Source: Verrucomicrobiota bacterium (GTDB lineage: Bacteria > Verrucomicrobiota > Verrucomicrobiia > Opitutales > Opitutaceae). From it: DNA of 5,220 nucleotides. Location of the stretch: the NCBI GenBank assembly GCA_023443985.1, contig JAEZSJ010000366.1, forward strand, positions 1 through 5,220, in the 5' to 3' direction. The stretch's first letter is position 1. The number at the start of each line of letters is the position of its first letter. Position numbers and translations under genes: made by a program. Positions 1 to 5,220 of this stretch are shown piece after piece. A model generated the notes under the pieces. The model worked only from the letters and a program-made list of their open reading frames with translations, searched no databases and was not told where the DNA came from.

Positions 1-458
1 CCCTCGCCCAGCGTTGCGCCCAGGCCGCCCGCGAGACGACCTCCAGCATCGAGGACTCGATCCAGAAAGCCGGCCACGGCGTCGCCATCTCCGGCAAGGT
101 CGCCACGTCGCTGCAGCAGATCGTCGAGCATGCCCGCAAGGTTGATGAACTGATCGCCGAGATCGCCACCGCCTCCAAGGAGCAGACTCAGGGTCTGAAC
201 CAGATCGTCACCGCCGTCGCCCAGATGGACAAGGTGACACAGAGCCTCGCCGCCGGGTCGGAGGAGACCGCCGCCTCCGCGCAGGAGATGCACGGTCAGG
301 CGCTCGCGCTCGAGAGCGCGGTCGCCCAACTCGACGTCTTGGTCGGCAACGCCGCGGCCCCGAGCGGGCCCGCTGCGGGCCCGACCACGCCCACGCCCGC
401 GCCCGCGCCGCGCACCGCGCAACCGCCGGCTCCCCTGCCCGCGCACAGCGCCCGTTGA
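1..458 (+). CDS. Methyl-accepting chemotaxis protein, C-terminal fragment (5' end outside window)
   Basis: This is the end of a chemoreceptor, which controls the CheA kinase through CheW. The frame begins at base 3 and runs 151 residues to a TGA at 456-458; the sensor, membrane and HAMP parts lie to the left. What is visible is the descending helix of the cytoplasmic coiled coil. It opens with LAQRCAQAARETTSSIEDSI, typical of the stretch just after the signalling hairpin tip. It continues with IATASKEQTQGLNQI and AVAQMDKVTQSLAAGSEETA. The segment AAGSEETAAS (bases 249-278) fits the adaptation-site pattern of small residues flanking a Glu-Glu pair, so the pair at 261-266 is a likely target of CheR and CheB. 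The coiled coil ends near LDVLVG (fragment residues 110-115). A 36-residue Pro/Ala/Thr tail follows, without an NWETF-like CheR-tethering pentapeptide. The family call is secure. The ligand and the presence of membrane segments cannot be judged from this part. Confidence 0.93.
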   Translation, partial: LAQRCAQAARETTSSIEDSIQKAGHGVAISGKVATSLQQIVEHARKVDELIAEIATASKEQTQGLNQIVTAVAQMDKVTQSLAAGSEETAASAQEMHGQALALESAVAQLDVLVGNAAAPSGPAAGPTTPTPAPAPRTAQPPAPLPAHSAR

Positions 459-498
459 CGCCGCCGCTCCGGATCCACAAATCACCTACAACCGAGGC

Positions 499-513
499 GC
501 ACGGCAGCCGTGC
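499..513. other. Short GC-rich inverted repeat in convergent gap
   Basis: GCACGGC and GCCGTGC are perfect complements separated by a single A, so a folded form would have about six pairs and a three-base loop. It lies about 40 bases after the chemoreceptor stop codon. No T-run follows, so a terminator role is only a guess. Confidence 0.25.
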
Positions 514-533
514 TCGCGACTGTGCACCCGTCG

Positions 534-559
534 GGCCCGGTTGCGTCGCAGTCCGGGCC
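534..559. terminator. Candidate GC-rich hairpin between convergent genes
   Basis: GGCCCGG (534-540) pairs with CCGGGCC (553-559). Inside that stem TGCG and CGCA can pair across one T, giving a long two-part hairpin with a small bulge. It sits in the 193-bp gap between the chemoreceptor and waaA, which point towards each other, where a bidirectional terminator is expected. There is no U-tract on either side, so this would have to be a non-canonical or Rho-assisted end, or simply a by-product of base composition. Confidence 0.3.
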
Positions 560-625
560 GAGCCGGTGCCGGTGAATGTGCAGGCGCGGAAGACCGGCCA
601 TGTCATCACTCCGCCAGTCCGTCCC

Positions 626-640
626 TCGGCGATCCGCCGA
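626..640 (-). terminator. Candidate hairpin just downstream of waaA
   Basis: TCGGCG (626-631) and CGCCGA (635-640) form a perfect six-base stem with a three-base loop. Read on the minus strand, it begins 11 bases after the waaA stop codon. The position suits a transcript end, but no T-run follows. The 3' ends of GC-rich transcripts often lack a clear T-run. Confidence 0.3.
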
Positions 641-651
641 ATCGTTGCGCC

Positions 652-1941
652 TCAGCCCGTCGCCCCGAGGAACGGCTTGAGCTCGTCCAAGGTGCGCTCC
701 ATCGCCCCCGTGTTGGCCTGATGCCAGGCACGGGCCGCGGCCGCCATCGCCGCCCGGCGCTTGTCGTCCTTGAGCAGCGCGAGCCCCTGGTCGACGAGCT
801 CGACCTCGTCGGCGACCCGCAGGGCCGCGCCACACTGGAGCAACGCCTCGCACGCCGGCCGGAAGTTGCTCATCGCCGGACCGAAGAGGATCGGCTTCTC
901 CAGCAACGCCGCCTCGATCGGCGTCTGGCCGCCCTCGTTCGGCGGCAGGCTCTTCCCCACGAAGACCAGGTCGGCGACCTGCGTGAGCCGCTGCAGTTCG
1001 CCGGTCGTGTCGCCCACGCACACGTCGACCAGCCCCACCGCCTGGCCCCGCGAGCGGAAATGCCAGTTCAGCGGCCGGGTCTGGAGCAGCGTCTCAATCT
1101 CTTCACGACGCTCCGCGTGGCGGGGCACCAGCAGCAGCTGGCAGATCACGCCGTCGCGGCGCGCCCGCTCGAGCAACCGGAGCAGCGCCTGCTCCTCGCC
1201 CGGCCACGTCGACGAGCCGAGGATCGTAAGCTGGTTGTCGGCGAGTCCCAGTTCGCGCCGAAGCATCGCGCGCTCCCACACGTCGAGCGCCGGGATGCCC
1301 ACGTCGAACTTCAGGTTGCCGGTGGTCACGAGCTTCCCGGCGGGCACGCCGAGCGCGCGGAACCGCTCCGCGTCCTGCGCCGAGGAGGGCAGGATGCGCA
1401 CGATCTTCCGGTAGAGGCGGCCGGCCAGCGGCCGCACCGTATTCAGACGGCGGAAACTCCGGTCCGACAGCCGCGCGTTCACGAGCACCACGGGCACGCT
1501 CCGCCTCGCGGCCTGCGCGAGGTGCTCCGGCCACAGCTCGCTCTCGGCCAGCAGCACGAGGTCCGGGCGGACCCGCTTCCAGGCGCGGCGGCTGAAGAGC
1601 CACCAGTCGAGCGGGAAGTAGCCGATGCCGACGGTGGCCGCGCCGAACTTCTCCCGCGCGAGCGCGAAGCCGGTGCTGGTGGTCGTGGTGAGAAAGACCT
1701 CCGCGCGACCGCCTTCCGTCAGCCGCTGCAACAGCGGGCCCATCGCCAGCACCTCGCCGACGCTCACCGCCTGCAACCAGATCCGTGGCACGCCCGGGCG
1801 TTTCGGCGGCAGCGCCGCCCCTCCGCCAAACCGCTCGCCGAAACCGGTGCGGTAGCCGCCCCGTTTCAGCATCCGCCGCAGGTAGAACGGCGCGGCCAAC
1901 AACATCGCGGGCAGGAAGAACAGGCGGTAGATCCAGAGCAT
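652..1941 (-). CDS. waaA: 3-deoxy-D-manno-octulosonic acid (Kdo) transferase
   Basis: WaaA (KdtA, glycosyltransferase family 30) transfers Kdo from CMP-Kdo to the lipid A precursor at the inner face of the cytoplasmic membrane, the first step of the lipopolysaccharide core. The 429-residue product has the usual family length. Residues 1-20 are hydrophobic and match the N-terminal membrane-associating helix. The N-terminal domain carries SVGE (60-63), with Glu63 aligning to the catalytic base, then TTTTSTG (85-91), ESELWP (133-138), VNARLSDRS (154-162) and GNLKFD (208-213). The C-terminal nucleotide-binding domain carries STWPGEE (244-250), LVPRHAER (271-278), VGDTTGEL (309-316), ADLVFVGKSLPPNEGG (323-338) followed by PIEAA, and GPAMSNF (354-360). 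The ATG at 1939-1941 was chosen because the family helix begins there. The frame is open another 34 codons upstream, but those codons are Arg/Gly/Pro-rich and unlike the family. A TTG at 1957-1959 is a weaker alternative. Whether it adds one or more Kdo units cannot be told from sequence. Confidence 0.96.
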   Translation of the reverse strand: MLWIYRLFFLPAMLLAAPFYLRRMLKRGGYRTGFGERFGGGAALPPKRPGVPRIWLQAVSVGEVLAMGPLLQRLTEGGRAEVFLTTTTSTGFALAREKFGAATVGIGYFPLDWWLFSRRAWKRVRPDLVLLAESELWPEHLAQAARRSVPVVLVNARLSDRSFRRLNTVRPLAGRLYRKIVRILPSSAQDAERFRALGVPAGKLVTTGNLKFDVGIPALDVWERAMLRRELGLADNQLTILGSSTWPGEEQALLRLLERARRDGVICQLLLVPRHAERREEIETLLQTRPLNWHFRSRGQAVGLVDVCVGDTTGELQRLTQVADLVFVGKSLPPNEGGQTPIEAALLEKPILFGPAMSNFRPACEALLQCGAALRVADEVELVDQGLALLKDDKRRAAMAAAARAWHQANTGAMERTLDELKPFLGATG

Positions 1942-1957
1942 GGAGGTGGGAACTCCC

Positions 1958-1986
1958 AAAATCGGAGGCCTCGCGATCCGGCTCAA
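1958..1986 (-). promoter_or_regulatory. Candidate sigma-70-like promoter of waaA
   Basis: On the minus strand, TTGAGC (1981-1986) is followed after exactly 17 bases by GATTTT (1958-1963). This matches four of six -35 positions and three of six -10 positions. It would start transcription only about ten bases before the waaA ATG, giving a very short leader. The AT-rich patch stands out in GC-rich DNA, which is the main reason to prefer it. Weak matches like this also occur by chance. Confidence 0.35.
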
Positions 1987-2049
1987 GCTCAGGATTGGCC
2001 CGTCCCGTCGCCGCCCGGTTGGTCCGCCCCATCGACCGCCCATCCACGC

Positions 2050-2063
2050 CCGGCTTGTGCCGG
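2050..2063 (+). other. Small hairpin 30 bases upstream of the peptidase start
   Basis: CCGGC (2050-2054) and GCCGG (2059-2063) are perfect complements around a TTGT loop. The element ends 29 bases before the peptidase ATG. It could be a leader hairpin or a regulator site, or chance in GC-rich DNA. Confidence 0.25.
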
Positions 2064-2092
2064 ACCAGGCTCTCCGCCATCACTCGCGGGCC

Positions 2093-4993
2093 ATGAAGCA
2101 TCGTACCCTGCTCGCCTTCGCGTTGCTGCTCGCCTTCGGGTCGGTCTCCGCCGCGCCGTTGCGGCCCCCGATCACCGACTGGCCGCACGCGACCAGCGAC
2201 CTGCCCGTCGATTCCGCCATCGCCTGGGGCCGCCTGGACAACGGCCTGCGCTACGCGATCCTGCCCAACGCCGAGCCGAAGGAGCGCGTGAGCGTGCGGC
2301 TGCTCGTGCAGACCGGCGCGCTCATGGAGACCGAGTCCCAGCGCGGCCTCGCCCATTTCATCGAGCACATGGGCTTCAACGGCACGCGCAACTACCCCCC
2401 CGGCCAGCTCATCGAGTACTTCCAACGGCTCGGCATGGCCTTCGGCCCCGACACCAACGCCTCCACCGGGTTCGACCGCACCCAATACCAGGTCGAGCTG
2501 CCGAAGAACGATCCCGACTCCCTGCGCGAGGCCTTCAAGGCCCTGCGCGACTACGCCGACGGCAACCTCTTCCTCCCCGAGGAGATCGAGCAGGAGCGCG
2601 GTGTCATCCTCGCCGAGAAACGCGACCGCGACTCCGCCGACTTCCGCGCGATGCTCGCCGAATGGGAATTCCTCCTGCCCGCGACCGTCCTGCCCCGGCG
2701 CTTCCCGATCGGCGCCGAGGAGGTCATCCGCTCCGCCCCGCGCGAGCAGTTCCTCGACTACTACAACACCTGGTACCGGCCGGAGCGCATGGCGCTGGTG
2801 GTGGTCGGCCCCGTCGACGCCGCCACCGTCGAGCCGCTGATCGCGGCGGCCTTCGGCGACATGGCCAACCGCGCGCCCGCCCGCCCCGAACCCGAACTTG
2901 GGACCGTCGATACGCCCGCAAAGGTCGCCGCGCAGGTGCATCGGGATCCCGAGCTGCCGCGCGTGAGCATCGGTATCCAGACCGTCCGGCCCTACGCCTT
3001 CGAACCCGACACCGCCGCGAACCGCCTCAAGTACCTTCCCCGCTCGCTCGCCTACACGATGATCAACCGGCGCCTCGGCGAACTGGCCAAGAAGGAGGGC
3101 GCGCCGTTCACCTCCGCCCAGGCGCACACCGGTGAGACGCTCGACTTCCTCTCGAACAGCTCGATCGAGATCAACACCACCAAGGCCGAGCAATGGCGCG
3201 CCGCGCTGGCCGTCGCCGAACAGGAACTGCGCCGCGCGCTCGAGCACGGCTTCCAGCCCGCCGAGCTGCGCGAGGCGACCGCCAACATCGCCAACGCCCT
3301 CGACGACGCCGTCAAGCAGGCGCCCACCCGCCGCTCGCCCGCCCTCGCCGCCGCCCTGCTCGGGACGATCTCCAGCGGCAACGTCTTCACCCACCCGGTC
3401 GCCGAGCGCGACCTCTTCAAGCCCGCCCTCGCCCGCGTCACGGTCGACGACTGCCTCGCCGCCCTGCGCGCCGCGTGGGACCTCCCCGGCCGCCTCATCT
3501 TCGTCGCGGGAAACCTGCCGGCCGAGGTCGACGCCGCGGCCGTGACCGCAGCGTTCGAGGAAAGCCGCGCCACCGCCGTCTCCGCGCCAGCGAAGATCGA
3601 GGAGGCGCAATGGGGCTACACCGACTTCGGATCCACCGGCGCGATTGTCGCCCGCCGCGAGATCACCGACCTCGGGATCCTCCAGGTCGACTTCGCCAAC
3701 GGCGTCCAGCTCAACCTCAAAAAGACCGACTTCCAAGCCGCGAGCATCGTCCTGACCGCCCGGTTCGGCGGCGGCCTCCTCACCATGCCGGCCGACAAGC
3801 CCGGCCTCGACATCTTCACCAACTCCGCCGCCGGTCTCATGGGCCTCGGCAAACACAGCTCCGACGACCTCCGGCGTATCCTCGCCGGCCGCTCCGTCGG
3901 CGGCGCGTTCGCCGTCGACAAGGACGCGTTCACCGTCTCCGGTGCCACCACGCCGCAGGACCTCGAGCTCGAGCTCCAGCTCCTCGCCGCGCAGGCCACC
4001 GACCCCGGTTACCGCCCCGAGGCGCAGCGCCTGCTCGTGCGCGGCATGGCCCAGTACTACACGCGCCTCCAGCACATGCCCGAGGGCCTCTTCCCGCTCG
4101 AGATCCAGCGCGCGCTCGCCGGCGGCGACGCCCGCTTTGGTCTCCCCGCCCTCGATACGCTCTCGGCCTACACGATGGACGACATCCGGGGCTGGCTCGC
4201 ACCCGAGCTCGGCCGCGGCCCGCTCGAGTTGAGCATTGTCGGCGACCTCGATGTCGAGACGACGATCGGCTTCGTTGCCAAGACATTCGGCGCCCTTCCC
4301 GCCCGCTCCGCGAAACCCGACTACGCCGCGCAACGCCGGGTGAACTTCCCCGCCGCAGGCTTCGCCGCCGAACGCAAGGTCCAGACCGAGATTCCCCGCG
4401 GCAACGTGTTCGTCTTCTGGCCCACCGACGACGCCCTCGACGCCCCCCGCAACCGCCGCACCAACATCCTCGCGAACATCGTCGACGACCGCCTCCGCCT
4501 CAAGATCCGCGAGGGACTCGGCGGCGCGTACAGTCCCTCGGTGGGCAACAGCGGCAGCGACACCTTCCCCGGCTACGGCTACCTAGTCGTGCAGATCGGC
4601 GTCGAACCCGCGCAGGCGCCCACCATCCTCGCCGCCGTGCGCGAGATCGGCGAAGCCCTCCGCGCCGCCGGCGCCACCGACGACGAACTGCAGCGCGCCA
4701 AGGAGCCCGTGCTCACGAGCATCCGCGAGAGCGCGCGCACCAACACCTACTGGCTCTCCGCAGTCCTCGCCGCGTGCCGCGAGCAACCACAGCGCCTCGA
4801 CTGGGCGCGCAACCGCACGAGCGACATCGCAGCGATCACCCGCGACGAGATCAACGCCCTCGCCGCCGAATACCTCCGGCCAGAGCGCCAGATCAGCTAC
4901 ATCGTCCTGCCGGAGCCGCTGGCCGGAGCCCCCGAAGGCGGACTCCCGCCACCGAGCGCCCCGCCGGCGCCCCCGCCGCCCGCGGCAAAATAG
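2093..4993 (+). CDS. Periplasmic two-domain M16 zinc metallopeptidase, PqqL-like
   Basis: This is a zinc peptidase of family M16 (pitrilysin/insulinase fold), 966 residues, predicted to be exported and to cut peptides in the periplasm. MKHRTLLAFALLLAFGSVSA is a Sec signal peptide with cleavage likely after VSA (residue 20) and no lipobox Cys. The first half holds the zinc site HFIEH (88-92): His88 and His92 as ligands, Glu91 as catalytic base. Glu175 in ERGVILAE (168-175) is the likely third ligand, with Glu168 as the second-shell Glu seven residues before it. HMGFNGT, NASTGFD and YQVELP match Escherichia coli PqqL as I recall it. A substrate-binding M16_C domain follows from about 205 to 390. 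The second half (about 525-935) lacks HxxEH, as is usual for the non-catalytic half, but keeps REGLGGAY (806-813), whose Arg and Tyr spacing fits the conserved R/Y pair. The tail (940-966) is Pro/Ala-rich. The ATG at 2093 directly precedes the signal peptide; the frame is open upstream but Arg/Pro-rich. Substrate unknown. The gene appears monocistronic, with its own terminator. Confidence 0.94.
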   Translation: MKHRTLLAFALLLAFGSVSAAPLRPPITDWPHATSDLPVDSAIAWGRLDNGLRYAILPNAEPKERVSVRLLVQTGALMETESQRGLAHFIEHMGFNGTRNYPPGQLIEYFQRLGMAFGPDTNASTGFDRTQYQVELPKNDPDSLREAFKALRDYADGNLFLPEEIEQERGVILAEKRDRDSADFRAMLAEWEFLLPATVLPRRFPIGAEEVIRSAPREQFLDYYNTWYRPERMALVVVGPVDAATVEPLIAAAFGDMANRAPARPEPELGTVDTPAKVAAQVHRDPELPRVSIGIQTVRPYAFEPDTAANRLKYLPRSLAYTMINRRLGELAKKEGAPFTSAQAHTGETLDFLSNSSIEINTTKAEQWRAALAVAEQELRRALEHGFQPAELREATANIANALDDAVKQAPTRRSPALAAALLGTISSGNVFTHPVAERDLFKPALARVTVDDCLAALRAAWDLPGRLIFVAGNLPAEVDAAAVTAAFEESRATAVSAPAKIEEAQWGYTDFGSTGAIVARREITDLGILQVDFANGVQLNLKKTDFQAASIVLTARFGGGLLTMPADKPGLDIFTNSAAGLMGLGKHSSDDLRRILAGRSVGGAFAVDKDAFTVSGATTPQDLELELQLLAAQATDPGYRPEAQRLLVRGMAQYYTRLQHMPEGLFPLEIQRALAGGDARFGLPALDTLSAYTMDDIRGWLAPELGRGPLELSIVGDLDVETTIGFVAKTFGALPARSAKPDYAAQRRVNFPAAGFAAERKVQTEIPRGNVFVFWPTDDALDAPRNRRTNILANIVDDRLRLKIREGLGGAYSPSVGNSGSDTFPGYGYLVVQIGVEPAQAPTILAAVREIGEALRAAGATDDELQRAKEPVLTSIRESARTNTYWLSAVLAACREQPQRLDWARNRTSDIAAITRDEINALAAEYLRPERQISYIVLPEPLAGAPEGGLPPPSAPPAPPPPAAK

Positions 4994-5016
4994 CACACGG
5001 CACGCGACTCCTCCCC

Positions 5017-5049
5017 GGCCAGGTCTTCACCGACCTGGCCTTTTTATTT
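5017..5049 (+). terminator. Rho-independent terminator of the M16 peptidase gene
   Basis: GGCCAGGTC (5017-5025) and GACCTGGCC (5032-5040) form a perfect nine-base stem around a six-base loop (TTCACC). TTTTTATTT (5041-5049) follows at once. The hairpin begins 23 bases after the peptidase stop codon. The T-run is on the right side only, so it ends rightward transcription. It is by far the clearest terminator in the window. Confidence 0.95.
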
Positions 5050-5220
5050 CCGGGCCACGCGACCTCGCCCGCAGGCTCCTCGTGACGGGAGCCGTAGGGC
5101 TTTCGCCGTTTGGCGCAGCGAACAGCGCGATGAACCCGCGCAACACGGCGCCACGACTCCACCCGCTCCCAACGCACGCCAACTCCACGTGGGGTGCGCC
5201 AACGCCGAGCCTCGCCGACC
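5050..5220. other. Right-end region without a supportable gene, rich in small inverted repeats
   Basis: No open frame here looks like a protein. The minus-strand frame beginning with GTG at 5177 runs back through the terminator into the peptidase gene and is Arg-rich, so I do not accept it. Several short inverted repeats are visible: GGCTCC/GGAGCC (5074-5079, 5088-5093), CGCC/GGCG (5104-5107, 5112-5115), and TGGCGC/GCGCCA (5111-5116, 5148-5153). The motif CGCCAAC occurs twice near the end. This may be the edge of a dispersed intergenic repeat or the region before the next gene to the right. Confidence 0.4.

Larger units (their letters stand above)
1942..2092. promoter_or_regulatory. Divergent intergenic region between waaA and the M16 peptidase gene
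   Basis: These 151 bases separate two genes transcribed away from each other, so the start signals of both should lie here. The best match on the waaA side is described separately. For the peptidase gene the best I see is TTGTGC (2055-2060), 17 bases, then CATCAC (2078-2083), a poor match to the housekeeping consensus and very close to the ATG. Neither gene has a strong Shine-Dalgarno sequence: GGGAG lies 11 bases before the waaA ATG, and only a GCGGG-like stretch precedes the peptidase ATG. TGGGA and TCCCA (1947-1951, 1954-1958) form a small inverted repeat just before waaA. Confidence 0.5.

Noticed and set aside
361..455. CCCGCG-type short tandem pattern at the end of the chemoreceptor gene, as a possible repeat array
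   Set aside because: The units are irregular and are explained by Pro/Ala codons in an open frame. There is no spacer pattern, so it is not a CRISPR or other array.
482..609. Possible small minus-strand gene downstream of waaA, starting with ATG near 600
   Set aside because: The frames there give about 40 residues or run on into the antisense of the chemoreceptor. There is no Shine-Dalgarno sequence and no recognisable peptide, and the region contains the hairpins.
1942..2043. Extension of waaA by 34 codons to an upstream ATG
   Set aside because: The added residues are Gly/Arg/Pro-rich and unlike any family N-terminus. The membrane helix expected at the start of WaaA begins exactly at the ATG at 1939-1941.
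1940..2092. Extension of the peptidase by 51 codons upstream
   Set aside because: It would bury a classic signal peptide behind an Arg/Pro-rich segment and overlap the waaA start codon. The ATG at 2093 directly precedes the signal peptide.
541..3135. A plus-strand open frame of 864 codons covering the complement of waaA and the first part of the peptidase gene
   Set aside because: Its translation is Arg/Pro/His/Ala-rich with no motif, and it overlaps two confidently assigned genes in other frames. It is a composition artefact.
1103..4333. A minus-strand open frame of more than 1000 codons antisense to the peptidase gene and overlapping waaA in another frame
   Set aside because: It lies against genes with clear family motifs and is a Gly/Ala/Glu/Val/Arg-rich translation with no recognisable domain. 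Long antisense frames are expected when the true genes use mostly G- or C-ending codons.
3193..5085. A 630-codon plus-strand frame inside and beyond the peptidase gene
   Set aside because: It is extremely Arg-rich, out of frame with a gene that has catalytic motifs and a stop codon at 4993, and it runs through the strong terminator.
4893..5177. Minus-strand 94-codon frame at the right end
   Set aside because: It starts with GTG, is Arg-rich, and reads backwards through the terminator into the antisense of the peptidase tail. It may be part of a repeat but is not a supportable gene.

Overview
The window is a very GC-rich stretch (by eye about 70% G+C) of a Gram-negative bacterial chromosome. 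It has three real protein genes, one of them cut by the left edge, and almost no accessory DNA. A Kdo transferase implies lipopolysaccharide and an outer membrane. A chemoreceptor implies motility. A large M16 metallopeptidase with a signal peptide implies a periplasm. The G/C-ending codon use and the gene types would suit Verrucomicrobiota such as Opitutaceae, but that placement is an impression; a GC-rich proteobacterium is not excluded.

Layout. From 1 to 458 on the + strand is the C-terminal part of a methyl-accepting chemotaxis protein, ending in a Pro/Ala-rich tail. From 459 to 651 is a convergent gap with several GC-rich hairpins and no convincing gene. From 652 to 1941 on the - strand is waaA (kdtA), complete at 429 aa. 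From 1942 to 2092 is a 151-bp divergent intergenic region that must hold the start signals of waaA and of the peptidase gene. From 2093 to 4993 on the + strand is a complete 966-aa PqqL-like M16 peptidase with a signal peptide, an HxxEH zinc site in its first half and a degenerate second half. A textbook intrinsic terminator follows at 5017-5049. The last 170 bases hold no gene I can support, only small inverted repeats.

The three genes do not form an operon: the order is + / - / +, with convergent then divergent junctions. The waaA and peptidase products both serve the cell envelope, one making the inner core of lipopolysaccharide and the other probably degrading peptides in the periplasm. 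Their shared divergent promoter region is the only sign of linkage. The very long open frames antisense to or out of frame with these genes are by-products of GC-rich codon use. I found no convincing undescribed system. The points most worth checking are the structured right end, the two-cysteine pattern of the peptidase and the Pro-rich tails.
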